DNA of 64,000 nucleotides, from NCBI RefSeq assembly GCF_036084755.1, contig NZ_CP107968.1, positions 6,518,001 to 6,582,000 of the forward strand, given 5' to 3'. The translations under genes and the position numbers were made by a program. A model generated the notes under the pieces. It saw only the letters and a program-made list of their open reading frames with translations. It made no database searches and was not told where the DNA came from. Shown in pieces: positions 40,848-48,746 of this stretch; the first letter of the stretch is position 1, and each line of letters starts with the position of its first letter. Source of the stretch: Streptomyces sp. NBC_00370. GTDB lineage: Bacteria > Actinomycetota > Actinomycetes > Streptomycetales > Streptomycetaceae.

Positions 40848-41840
40848 TCACTTCGCCAAGGCGGTGCGCAGGAACGCGAGGATCTCCGCCCGGGCGGCCT
40901 CGGCCTGTGGTTCCACGCCGGGCAGTGTGAGGAACGCGTGCTTCGCTCCCGGGTATTCGGTGAGCCGCACCGAGGTCCCCGCCGTGCGCAGTCGCTCGGC
41001 ATAGCGCCGGCCGTGGTCGGCCGCCGGGTCCTGGGTGGGTACCACCACGAGCGCCGGGGCGAGCCCGCTCAGGTCGTCCGCGTACAGCGGTGAGACCGCG
41101 CGGGCCTCGGCCGCCGACGAGGCGGCGAGCCGCTGGAAGAGCCGCAGTTGCGGCAGGGCCAGGGTCGGGCTGTCCGCGTACTCGGCGACCGAGGGATAGT
41201 CGAACATCGTCCCGGTCACGTCGACCGCGGGGTTGACCAGCACCTGCGCCGTGAGCTCCAGGTCCGCCTCCCTTGCCCGGATCGCCGTCAGCGCGCTGAT
41301 CAGAGCACCGCAACTCTCACCGAAGACGGCCACGCGCGCGGGGTCGACACCCCACCGCGCCGCGTGCCGCACCACGTGGTCGAACACGTCCCAGCCGTCG
41401 TCGGCGGCGTTCGCGAGCGGGCTGTCCGGGGTGAGGAGGCGGTGCTCGACGGAGACGACGAGGGCGGGCAGCCTCGCGGCGAGACGGCTGTTGGTCCAGT
41501 CGCACTGCACCGCCGTGCCCACGAAGCTGCCTCCGTGGACATGGACCACGAGGGGCAGGCCGGCCGGGGCTGCGGCCTCCTCGTCCCCCGTCGGGGAGGC
41601 TGCGGCCTCCTCGTCCCCCGTCGGCGCCGGCCGGTAGACCCGGACCGGCAGGTCGCGGCCGGGCAGCGCGATCTCCTGCCAGTCGATCGCGGCGCCCGGA
41701 TCCGGCTCCCCGAGGAACGCCCGGGCCGCGCCGGAGGCCCGGAAACGGTTCTCCGCCTCGCGGTAGGCGAGCAGTTCCCCGGTCGTTATCGCCGCGAAGT
41801 CGGGCTCCGCCGGCCGCGTCCCGGCAGTGAACTCACTCAT
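40848..41840 (-). CDS. Alpha/beta hydrolase, hormone-sensitive-lipase-like esterase
   Basis: A 330-residue esterase: oxyanion motif HGGSFVGT (usually HGGG), nucleophile GESCGALIS, acid region VVPTQDPAADHG and His in GAKHAFLTLPG. A duplicated PTGDEEAAA segment near residue 75 is encoded by a 30-bp tandem repeat. ATG 41840 has AAGGAG upstream. It is divergent from a TetR gene whose likely operator lies between them. Confidence 0.89.
   Translation of the reverse strand: MSEFTAGTRPAEPDFAAITTGELLAYREAENRFRASGAARAFLGEPDPGAAIDWQEIALPGRDLPVRVYRPAPTGDEEAAASPTGDEEAAAPAGLPLVVHVHGGSFVGTAVQCDWTNSRLAARLPALVVSVEHRLLTPDSPLANAADDGWDVFDHVVRHAARWGVDPARVAVFGESCGALISALTAIRAREADLELTAQVLVNPAVDVTGTMFDYPSVAEYADSPTLALPQLRLFQRLAASSAAEARAVSPLYADDLSGLAPALVVVPTQDPAADHGRRYAERLRTAGTSVRLTEYPGAKHAFLTLPGVEPQAEAARAEILAFLRTALAK
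41568..41624. repeat. 30-bp tandem duplication in the esterase gene
   Basis: Two copies of GGCTGCGGCCTCCTCGTCCC and the following seven bases, 30 bp apart (41568 and 41598), give two GDEEAAA segments in a loop before the HGGS motif. In frame and probably variable in length. Confidence 0.8.
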
Positions 41841-41908
41841 GGCTCCTTCTTCCCTCCCGGCCGGATGCCGGGTACGTCGTGGTGACCGGACGGTCCGTTG
41901 TCCTCATT

Positions 41909-41927
41909 ATGCACGCACCGCGTGCAT
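41909..41927. promoter_or_regulatory. Palindrome ATGCACGC-ACC-GCGTGCAT, probable TetR operator
   Basis: Perfect 8-bp arms with a 3-bp spacer between the divergent esterase and TetR genes. Two more GTGCAT half-sites (41934 and 41946) follow, 12 bp apart, toward the TetR start. Confidence 0.6.
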
Positions 41928-41995
41928 CGGCAAGTGCATGAATGAGTGCATCGATGAACGCATGGGCTAGGCTGAGTCCGGACGAGAGGGGCGAG

Positions 41996-42649
41996 ATGAC
42001 GGGTCGAAGGCGATGGTCGACCGACGAGATCCTGGACACGGCGGCGGAACTGCTGCGCACGAGCGACGCCGAGTCGTTCAGCGTGCGCAAACTCGCCGCA
42101 GCGCTCGGGACCGACTCCTCCAGCCTCTACCGGCACTTCCGCAACAAGACCGAACTGCTGCGCGCGGTTGCCGACCGGATCCTCCTGGCCGCCATGGACG
42201 GCTACCGGCCCGAGGGCAACTGGCGGCAGCGCGTCACCGCAGTGGCCCTGCGCCTGCGGGAGGCGTTCGGCGAACAGCCCCAGCTCGCCGCGGTGTGGGG
42301 ACGCCATGCGTCCGGCGGCACCGGATCCCGGCTGGTCATGGAGGAAATGCTGCAGGCCCTGCGCGCGTCAGGCCTGCCCGACGAGGAAGTCCCCGTGCGA
42401 TACCACCGCACCGTGATCCTCGTCGCGGCGCTCATCGCCTCCGAGGCCGGTATCAGCGCCATCACGCCCGAGGAGTACGAGCAGGGCATGGAGCAGTTCC
42501 GCGTCGCGGTGCTCGGCGCCGATCCCGAACGATTCCCCGCCCTGGCCCACTACGCCCGCGACCTCCGCCCCCTCGGAGCGGACCGCAGCGCGGCGTTCGA
42601 AGACGTCCTCGCGGCCCAACTCGACCGCATCGAGGCACTGATCCCCTGA
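41996..42649 (+). CDS. TetR family transcriptional regulator
   Basis: A 217-residue regulator with HTH FSVRKLAAALGTDSSSLYRHFRNKTELLRAV and a TetR_C ligand domain. ATG 41996 follows GAGAGGGGCGAG; an upstream ATG at 41942 would read through the operator-like repeats and is disfavoured. Probably represses the divergent esterase gene. Confidence 0.9.
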   Translation: MTGRRRWSTDEILDTAAELLRTSDAESFSVRKLAAALGTDSSSLYRHFRNKTELLRAVADRILLAAMDGYRPEGNWRQRVTAVALRLREAFGEQPQLAAVWGRHASGGTGSRLVMEEMLQALRASGLPDEEVPVRYHRTVILVAALIASEAGISAITPEEYEQGMEQFRVAVLGADPERFPALAHYARDLRPLGADRSAAFEDVLAAQLDRIEALIP

Positions 42650-42658
42650 CGTACCGGA

Positions 42659-42716
42659 ACGCCGACGCACCCCGTCCTACCCGTTTGGCGGCGGGTCGGA
42701 CGGGGTGCGTCGGCGT
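42659..42716. terminator. Bidirectional terminator between TetR and XRE-MurA genes
   Basis: A perfect 19-bp stem: 42659-42677 pairs with 42698-42716 (core GCACCCCGTCC / GGACGGGGTGC), loop of 20 bases that can pair further (ACCCG/CGGGT). Located between convergent genes, 10 bp after the TetR stop. Confidence 0.85.
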
Positions 42717-42743
42717 GTGTCGGCGTGCGGCGACGTTCTTCGG

Positions 42744-44273
42744 TCAGATGTCGCGGAAGATTTCGATCTGCGCGCCCACCGAGTTGAGGCGTTCCGCCAG
42801 GTCCTCGTAGCCGCGGTTGATGACGTACACGTTGCGCAGCACCGATGTGCCCTCCGCCGCCATCATGGCCAGCAGGACCACCACGGCCGGGCGCAGCGCC
42901 GGGGGGCACATCATTTCGGCGGCGCGCCAGCGGGTGGGGCCCTCGACCAGGACCCGGTGCGGGTCGAGGAGTTGGAGCCGGCCGCCCAGCCGGTTGAGGT
43001 CCGTCAGGTAGATGGCGCGGTTGTCGTAGACCCAGTCGTGGATGAGGGTCTTGCCCTGCGCCACGGCGGCGATAGCGGCGAAGAACGGCACGTTGTCGAT
43101 GTTCAGGCCGGGGAACGGCATGGGGTGGATCTTGTCGATCGGCGCCTCCAGCTTGGAGGGCCGTACGGTCAGGTCCACCAGCCGGGTACGGCCGTTGTCG
43201 GCCGCGTACTCGCTGGTCAGGTCGTGGTCGAGGCCCATCTCCTCCAGTACGGCGAGTTCGATCTCCAGGAACTCGATCGGGACCCGGCGGATGGTCAGCC
43301 GCGACTCGGTGACCACGGCCGCCGCGATCAGGCTCATCGCCTCGACCGGGTCCTCGGAGGGGGAGTAGTCCACGTCCGCGTCGATGGACGGTACGCCGTG
43401 CACGGTCAGCGTCGTCGTGCCGATGCCGTCGACCCGTACGCCCAGCGCTTCGAGGAAGAAGCACAGGTCCTGGACCATGTAGTTGGACGAGGCGTTGCGG
43501 ATGACCGTCGCGCCGTCGTGGCGGGCGGCCGCCAGGAGCGCGTTCTCGGTGACCGTGTCGCCGCGCTCGGTCAGGACGATGGGGCGGCTGGGCGAGACCG
43601 AGTGGTCGACCTGCGCGTGGTACATGCCCTCGGTCGCCGCGATGTCCAGGCCGAACCGGCGCAGGGCGATCATGTGCGGCTCGATGGTACGGGTGCCGAG
43701 GTCGCAACCGCCGGCGTACGGCAGCCGGAAGTTGTCCATCCGGTGCAGCAGCGGGCCGAGGAACATGATGATGGAGCGGGTGCGGCGGGCAGCGTCCTCG
43801 TCGATGGCCGCCATGTCCAGTTCGGCGGGCGGCACGATTTCGAGGTCGACCCCGTCGTTGATCCACCGGGTGCGCACACCGATGGAGTTGAGGACTTCGA
43901 GGAGCCGGAAGACCTCCTCGATCCGGGCGACGCGGCGCAGTACCGTACGCCCCTTGTTGAGCAGCGAGCCGCAGAGCAGCGCCACACAGGCGTTCTTGCT
44001 CGTCTTGACGTCGATGGCGCCGGAGAGCCGGCGTCCGCCGACCACGCGCAGATGCATCGGCCCGGCGTAGCCGAGCGAGACGATCTCGCTGTCGAGTGCC
44101 TCGCCGATCCGGGCGATCATCTCAAGGCTGATGTTCTGATTGCCGCGCTCAATGCGATTCACGGCGCTCTGGCTGGTGGCCAGTGCCTCGGCGAGCTGTG
44201 TCTGTGTCCAGCCCCGGTGCTGTCGGGCGTCACGGATGAGCTTGCCGATGCGTACGAGGTAGTCGTCTGCCAT
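42744..44273 (-). CDS. XRE helix-turn-helix fused to a MurA-like enolpyruvyl transferase
   Basis: A 509-residue two-domain protein. Residues 8-62 are a Cro/C1-type HTH (WTQTQLAEALATSQSAVNRI). Residues from about 73 are a UDP-GlcNAc enolpyruvyl transferase fold. It keeps the MurA Lys-Asn pair (TSKNA, Lys93) and the active-site Cys in AGGCDLGTR (Cys190, equivalent to E. coli Cys115), and DN in LNIDNVPFF, but is otherwise diverged. It may make a cell-wall precursor, or sense UDP-GlcNAc/PEP and act as a regulator. From memory S. coelicolor has such a protein (SCO5998). A palindrome sits 11 bp upstream of its start; no clear Shine-Dalgarno is seen. Confidence 0.9.
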   Translation of the reverse strand: MADDYLVRIGKLIRDARQHRGWTQTQLAEALATSQSAVNRIERGNQNISLEMIARIGEALDSEIVSLGYAGPMHLRVVGGRRLSGAIDVKTSKNACVALLCGSLLNKGRTVLRRVARIEEVFRLLEVLNSIGVRTRWINDGVDLEIVPPAELDMAAIDEDAARRTRSIIMFLGPLLHRMDNFRLPYAGGCDLGTRTIEPHMIALRRFGLDIAATEGMYHAQVDHSVSPSRPIVLTERGDTVTENALLAAARHDGATVIRNASSNYMVQDLCFFLEALGVRVDGIGTTTLTVHGVPSIDADVDYSPSEDPVEAMSLIAAAVVTESRLTIRRVPIEFLEIELAVLEEMGLDHDLTSEYAADNGRTRLVDLTVRPSKLEAPIDKIHPMPFPGLNIDNVPFFAAIAAVAQGKTLIHDWVYDNRAIYLTDLNRLGGRLQLLDPHRVLVEGPTRWRAAEMMCPPALRPAVVVLLAMMAAEGTSVLRNVYVINRGYEDLAERLNSVGAQIEIFRDI

Positions 44274-44283
44274 AGCGAAAGGC

Positions 44284-44301
44284 TATCTCACGTGTGAGAT
44301 A
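44284..44301. promoter_or_regulatory. Palindrome TATCTCAC-GT-GTGAGATA at the XRE-MurA start
   Basis: Perfect 8-bp arms with a 2-bp spacer, 11 bp upstream of ATG 44273, where it would overlap the promoter or leader. Probable autoregulatory site of the XRE domain. The acnA promoter has a similar element (TATCTCGA-CA-TCGAGATA). Confidence 0.7.
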
Positions 44302-44341
44302 AGCGCCGCGCGAGGGGGGTCTGTCGCGTGAGGTCAACCCG

Positions 44342-44380
44342 TACGGCCCCACAGTCCGATGATCGGTCTGTGGGGCCGTA
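44342..44380. terminator. Hairpin terminator downstream of the DUF4236 gene
   Basis: TACGGCCCCACAG (44342-44354) pairs perfectly with 44368-44380; the inside CCGATGATCGG extends the stem after one T-T mismatch. It lies 60 bp after the DUF4236 stop and upstream of XRE-MurA on the same strand. Confidence 0.8.
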
Positions 44381-44439
44381 TGGACAATCCGTATACCGCC
44401 GTTCGGGTTACTGTCCGGCCCTGAGCCGCCGGACAGGCC

Positions 44440-44640
44440 CTAACCGCGGCGCTTCGTCGTCGTCTTGCGCCAGCCGAAGGGGCCCGGCAGGTCCTGCGAC
44501 GTCGTCTGCCGCCCTGTCGAACTTGACGTGTGCCGCGGCCCGTGCTTGCCGCCGCCTGTCGTGATGGACCAGGAGTGGCGGTTGATGTTGAGCCGCACCC
44601 CCGGCAGGATCCGGAAACTCTTGCGGAATGTGATCGGCAT
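44440..44640 (-). CDS. DUF4236 family small protein
   Basis: A 66-residue basic protein beginning MPITFRKSFRILPGVRLNIN, the hallmark of DUF4236 (phenylalanine/arginine start and LGPGVRLNLS-like motif, with glycine-rich strands SWSITTGGG). ATG 44640 has AGGAGG 7 bases upstream. Relatives are widespread in phages and bacteria with no known function. It is a monocistronic gene with its own terminator. Confidence 0.82.
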   Translation of the reverse strand: MPITFRKSFRILPGVRLNINRHSWSITTGGGKHGPRHTSSSTGRQTTSQDLPGPFGWRKTTTKRRG

Positions 44641-44965
44641 CTGCGCCTCCTCTGTCAGGGGTACGGATATCCCGTCAACGCCGATACATGCCCGGCAGGT
44701 TGGCCGGAATTTCGAGCAGGTGGCAGCGGTGCTCCGCCGGCTGGACGGGGGGCATCGACCGGCCCTGGGGCTGTCGTTCGGATCAGGTCCTGGGTCGTGT
44801 CCGCGAAGTCTCGTCTGGCTCGCGGGGGCTGGCACGCACGCTCGCGGCGTTGCCGACATGCCCAAGTAGCTCCGCTACAAGGGCACATCGGCGCCTTGCG
44901 ATCGCACGCACCAGCCCCCGCGAGCCCCGCCCCGAGGGCGGACGACGATACTTCGCGGACACTCC
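44641..44965. repeat. 325-bp intergenic region holding a large imperfect inverted repeat (MITE/REP-like)
   Basis: No gene is supported. From 44797 to 44962 nested arms pair: GTGTCCGCGAAGT (44797-44809) with 44950-44962 (13/13) and CTCGCGGGGGCTGG (44819-44832) with 44911-44924 (14/14). Around the centre GTAGC-TCC-GCTAC, GCCGACATGCCC pairs mostly with GGGCACATCGGC. Spacing between the arms is unequal (9 and 25 bases). No transposase is attached and no target duplication is evident. The element abuts the 3' end of the next minus-strand gene and may also act as its terminator. Confidence 0.65.
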
Positions 44966-46444
44966 CTAGCCGTTCTTCTCCCGCGGTCTGCCGTTGGCCG
45001 CCGACACCTCGACGAACACCGCCCTGCCCTGGGCGGTCAGCCGCAGCACCGGGACCGCTTTGTCGCGCGGGTTGCCGTTGTTCTGGAAGGACAGAAAACC
45101 GCTCGCACCGGCCACCTGCTGACCGCCGTCCATCTGGTGGAACATCCGCGCCACCGCGTCCCCGACGACCTCGCCCTGCGAGCTGGCCGCCATCTGTACG
45201 CCGGTCGCCGCCGTCAGCACGGCGTCGTGGGCCATGATGGCCTGGCCGTCGTCGCGGCTGTCGTTGGGGAACCACCGGTCCAGCTCGGCGCCTTCGGCGA
45301 AGAACTTGGCCGAGGGGGCCGAGACCGCGTCCGGGTTCTTCTTGTACATGTCGGGGTGGGCGAGGCCGGTGTACAGCACGTTGATCTTCGTCGCCGCCGC
45401 GTCGGCGAGCTTGTCCGCCGTGAGATTGCTGGTGTCGTCACCGGCGATCACGGTGAACTGCTCCGACTGGCAGTTCCGGTTGGCCAGCGAGTCGAGGAAG
45501 CTCGTGAGATGGATCCCGCGCCCGGCGAAGTAGATCACCTGAGGTTTCTGGGCGCACAACTCCACCGACATGAAGCGCAGTTCCGTCTGCCAGGCGCTGC
45601 GTACCGACGAGTCGAACGTCTTCGTCTCGGCCACCAGCCGATGGCCGGCCTTGTCGGGGAAGGCCCGGGTGAACGCGGGGCCCAGGGTGCCGGCGTAGAG
45701 GTTTCCCTTCGCCGCGTCCTGCACCACGACCGCCGTTTTGAACTTGTTCCGCTTGAGATAGCCGGCCGCCGCGTACGCCTCGTCCACGTTGGTGGGCGAC
45801 ACCCGCACGAAGTTGTGTATGTCCTGGATGTCGGTGGCCGTCATCGTGGAGGCGACCATCGCGATGCCCTTCTTGGACAGCTCCCTGATGGCGGCCAGAT
45901 TCTCGTCCGTGCTGGGGCCGAGGCCGGTGACGGCGACGAGCCTGCCCCGCTTGTCGTCGGCGCGGGCGGTCAGTTCGCCGACCGTGTGCCGCCAATGGGC
46001 CGATCTGCTGCCGGTGTTGGCGAGCAGCAGCCGGATCTTCGGCTTCCCGCCGAGATCGCCCTCGTTGTAGCGGTACTGCGCGAGATAGGCGCCCTCCAGC
46101 TCGTGCCGCACCGACTCGGACGAGTTGCTGTCGTCGTCCTTCAGGGTGAAGGAGGTCATGTAGGCGACGCTCACATAACTGTCCTCGCCCTTCGCGACCT
46201 TGGCGTTCTCCTGCCGGATCTTCTTCTCGACCGGCGCGAGATGACCGGCGAAGGTGTACGAGCCGTCGGTCACCCCCACGCACTCGGCGTCGTCGCCCAT
46301 CTTCACCACGCCCGCGCCGCACCGGGCCTGCGACTCCTGGAGCCAGGAGACCAAGAACCAGCCGCCCACCGCGAGTACGGCGGCGGTGACCACCCCGAAC
46401 ACGATCCGCCGAACGACGTGCAGCGGCCATTCGACTCTGACCAT
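44966..46444 (-). CDS. Membrane-anchored periplasmic-binding-protein-like protein (type 1 fold)
   Basis: A 492-residue protein: cytoplasmic start MVRVEWPLHVV, one membrane helix at about residues 13-36, then an extracytoplasmic domain resembling branched-chain amino-acid-type binding proteins (IRLLLANTGSRSAHWRHTVGELTA, GLGPSTDENLAAIRELSKKGIAMV, NVDEAYAAAGYLKRNKFKTAVVVQDA). No lipobox and no transporter genes are nearby, so it is more likely a sensor or receptor than an importer subunit. ATG 46444 is 7 bp after the stop of the P-loop gene, so the two are one unit. Confidence 0.82.
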   Translation of the reverse strand: MVRVEWPLHVVRRIVFGVVTAAVLAVGGWFLVSWLQESQARCGAGVVKMGDDAECVGVTDGSYTFAGHLAPVEKKIRQENAKVAKGEDSYVSVAYMTSFTLKDDDSNSSESVRHELEGAYLAQYRYNEGDLGGKPKIRLLLANTGSRSAHWRHTVGELTARADDKRGRLVAVTGLGPSTDENLAAIRELSKKGIAMVASTMTATDIQDIHNFVRVSPTNVDEAYAAAGYLKRNKFKTAVVVQDAAKGNLYAGTLGPAFTRAFPDKAGHRLVAETKTFDSSVRSAWQTELRFMSVELCAQKPQVIYFAGRGIHLTSFLDSLANRNCQSEQFTVIAGDDTSNLTADKLADAAATKINVLYTGLAHPDMYKKNPDAVSAPSAKFFAEGAELDRWFPNDSRDDGQAIMAHDAVLTAATGVQMAASSQGEVVGDAVARMFHQMDGGQQVAGASGFLSFQNNGNPRDKAVPVLRLTAQGRAVFVEVSAANGRPREKNG

Positions 46445-46451
46445 CACCGGC

Positions 46452-48518
46452 TCATGCCTCCCCGGACGTTGTCTGCGGATGACGCCAACTGCGGTACCGC
46501 TCGGCCTCGTTGAACAGCGGCACAATGTCGTAACTGCGGAGCCTGGAGAGCTGCGCGAACCCGTCGGCGATCATGTTGCCGAGCCGCATCCCCGGGTCGC
46601 CGAGCGGATCGCTCCAGACCCAGCGCGCGGCGACGAGACTGCGGATCACCGACTGCGGGCCGCCGTCCTGGACCGTCCCCGGCTGGTCGCCGCTCAGCCC
46701 GGCCAGCACCTCCAGCGGCCCGCCGGTGGACGGCAGCCGGTTGGGGGCCGCGGTGACCGCGCCGAACTCGCTGATCCACTGCGCGGCCGGTACGTCGAGG
46801 AAGCGCCGCTTCAGCTGCTCGGCGACCTCGTCGACCTGTCCCGTGGCCAGTTGGTGGTACATCTCCCGCACCGGCCGGCCCTCGGCCCTGTAGTGCTCGG
46901 CGAGCAGTTCGTGCGCCATGTCCCAGTCGTCGGGGCGCCGGGCCAGCTGCCACAGCAGCAGCCTGCGCAGCCACGGATGCAGCATGGGTACGAGGGTGCC
47001 GGGCCCGGCCAGCAGCCAGCGCGACCGCATCTCGCCGAACAGGGCGTCGCCCTGTCCCAGCACCTGCGCGCCCACCGAAAGGTCCCGTGCGGCGGCGACC
47101 TCGGCGAGCATGGTGCGCTCGATCGTGTCCAGCCCGTGCAGCAGATGGTCGGTCGCGGTGTCGGCCAGCGGCCTCGTCACCTCGCCGGCGAGCAGCGGCC
47201 GGTCCGGCAGTGTGCGCAGCCAGCGCTCCTGCTCGGAACCGCTCTCGGCCGGGACGTCGCTCGACTGCCTTAGTACGTCCAGGACTTGCTGCACCGCGCG
47301 CGGCAGACCACCGGTCAGCCGGTGCACGAACGGGGTGAGCCGGGTGTACGGCGCGTGGTCGGGGTTGCCGCCCAGCTGCAACTCGATCCGGATCCGCACC
47401 TCGTCGAGGCTGAGGTCGCGCAGCCGCAGCGGGTACCACCAGGTGTCCTCGCTGTCCCTGGTCGGCCGGTAGTCGTTCCAGTCCGTGAGCGAGGCGTGGT
47501 CGGGGCCGCGGAGCTGCCAGGGCCAGGAGTCGCCGGTGGCGGGACCCCAGCGGGGCAGCCAGCGGTTGGAACTCGCCACGACCGTCAGCGGATCGCAGTC
47601 GGTGCCCGCCACCACCGCGTCGTCGTGCCGGGCCCGCAGCAGCAGGTCCAGGAAGCGGCGTCCGTACGGTGCGTGCGACTCGTCCAGCAGCACCAGGTAC
47701 GAGCGGGGCATGAAGGAGCGGGCGGCGTTACGGCGCAGATCCTCCAGGAACGCGGAGAACAGCACCCGGTCCAGGCGTTCCTGTTCCTGCGCATCGCCTT
47801 CGTGGCGCCAGAGGTTGAGCTCGACCAGGGCCTCCCAGCGGTCGCCGCTGCGGATCAGCGGGTGCGCGCCGAACCACTGCGCGCCACCGGTCAGCCGGCC
47901 CGCCAACGCCCGGCCCGGCAGCCGGTTACGACCGCGCCGCAGCGCGTCGGACGCGACGGCGAGCGCGATGGCGGACGCCCCCTCGGGCACTCCGACGGCG
48001 CCCATCCCGACCTCGAAGAAGGCCGCCAGATAGTCGCCGTGCCGGGCCTCGTTGGCCTCCTGGAACCGGTCGAGCTGCCGCTGCACCGCACGCCGGCCCT
48101 CGGGCAGGCTGCGGATGTGCAACTCCTGGTCGGACGCGAGGAGTCCGAGGCTCAGCAGGGGGAATCTGGACCGGCCGAAGCGGGGCAGTTTCCGCTCCAG
48201 CTGGCGGGCCAGCAGGGCCAGCGCGTAGCGCGGCAGCAACGACTGCGCGCCACCGAAGTCCAGGTAGGCGAAGGGATGTTCAGGTCCGAAGCGCTCCATC
48301 AGCGCACCGTGCGCCTCACTCGCGCCGCTGCCACGCGGACCGAGCAGCATCGTGACGGGGCGGTCGGCCCCCGGCGGTAAACGCAGACACTCCTCGACCA
48401 GCGACAGAATGCCGCTGCGACCGCGCAGTCCTATGCCGGCCCCGGGCTCCACCACGCCCTTCCCCCCTTCGACAACGGCCGGTCCGGCCTGTTGTGACCA
48501 CCCACCGTAGGCGGCCAT
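46452..48518 (-). CDS. Large P-loop NTPase-like protein with degenerate Walker A
   Basis: A 688-residue soluble protein. The P-loop region reads MLLGPRGSGASEAHGAL (residues 57-73): the fold pattern is that of an AAA/STAND NTPase, but the invariant Lys is Ala66. Walker B is SYLVLLDESH (about 273-282) with a sensor-1-like VVASSNR (313-319). The C-terminal half is helical and Arg-rich, like winged-helix/repeat regions of STAND proteins. ATG 48518 is the start nearest the conserved region. Paired with the membrane receptor-like gene downstream. Function unknown; a receptor-coupled switch that does not hydrolyse ATP is one idea. Confidence 0.78.
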   Translation of the reverse strand: MAAYGGWSQQAGPAVVEGGKGVVEPGAGIGLRGRSGILSLVEECLRLPPGADRPVTMLLGPRGSGASEAHGALMERFGPEHPFAYLDFGGAQSLLPRYALALLARQLERKLPRFGRSRFPLLSLGLLASDQELHIRSLPEGRRAVQRQLDRFQEANEARHGDYLAAFFEVGMGAVGVPEGASAIALAVASDALRRGRNRLPGRALAGRLTGGAQWFGAHPLIRSGDRWEALVELNLWRHEGDAQEQERLDRVLFSAFLEDLRRNAARSFMPRSYLVLLDESHAPYGRRFLDLLLRARHDDAVVAGTDCDPLTVVASSNRWLPRWGPATGDSWPWQLRGPDHASLTDWNDYRPTRDSEDTWWYPLRLRDLSLDEVRIRIELQLGGNPDHAPYTRLTPFVHRLTGGLPRAVQQVLDVLRQSSDVPAESGSEQERWLRTLPDRPLLAGEVTRPLADTATDHLLHGLDTIERTMLAEVAAARDLSVGAQVLGQGDALFGEMRSRWLLAGPGTLVPMLHPWLRRLLLWQLARRPDDWDMAHELLAEHYRAEGRPVREMYHQLATGQVDEVAEQLKRRFLDVPAAQWISEFGAVTAAPNRLPSTGGPLEVLAGLSGDQPGTVQDGGPQSVIRSLVAARWVWSDPLGDPGMRLGNMIADGFAQLSRLRSYDIVPLFNEAERYRSWRHPQTTSGEA

Positions 48519-48664
48519 CCCCGTTACGTCACGCCGCTTGGGACACCGGTGGCGCGCCGGTTGGTTCCGCGTCCGCCCGGGCCCGTCCGTGTCCGTTCGC
48601 GTCGCCGTCCCGCGCCTGTCCGTGCCTGTCCGCGCCAAAGCTTGTGGGATACAACAGATTTGAA

Positions 48665-48678
48665 TTGGTCTAGTCCAA
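48665..48678. promoter_or_regulatory. DasR-responsive-element-like site upstream of the chitinase gene
   Basis: TTGGTCTAGTCCAA matches the dre core TGGTCTAGACCA at 11 of 12 positions and is palindromic apart from one T-T pair. It ends 4 bp upstream of the likely -35 box. DasR controls chitin and GlcNAc genes in Streptomyces. Confidence 0.75.
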
Positions 48679-48682
48679 GTCA

Positions 48683-48711
48683 TTGACGTGTCCCTGGCGG
48701 TGCTCAATTCT
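48683..48711 (+). promoter_or_regulatory. Likely chitinase promoter (TTGACG - 17 bp - AATTCT)
   Basis: A near-consensus -35 TTGACG (48683-48688), 17-bp spacer and a weaker -10 AATTCT (48706-48711), with the start codon 35 bp downstream of the -10. It overlaps the region just after the dre-like site, so DasR binding would block it. Confidence 0.55.
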
Positions 48712-48746
48712 GAAGGCTCCCTTCCACTCCTTCAGGAGACCTGCAC

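Noticed and set aside
42705..44297. A 530-codon plus-strand frame opposite XRE-MurA
   Set aside because: Shadow frame; the minus strand has clear HTH and MurA motifs.
44797..44962. Possible insertion-sequence copy
   Set aside because: Only an inverted repeat is seen; no transposase frame or target duplication is visible, so I list it as a repeat only.
44655..45275. Several frames of about 200 codons through the inverted-repeat region
   Set aside because: They run across the long inverted repeat into the 3' end of the receptor-like gene and lack similarity to transposases or other families.
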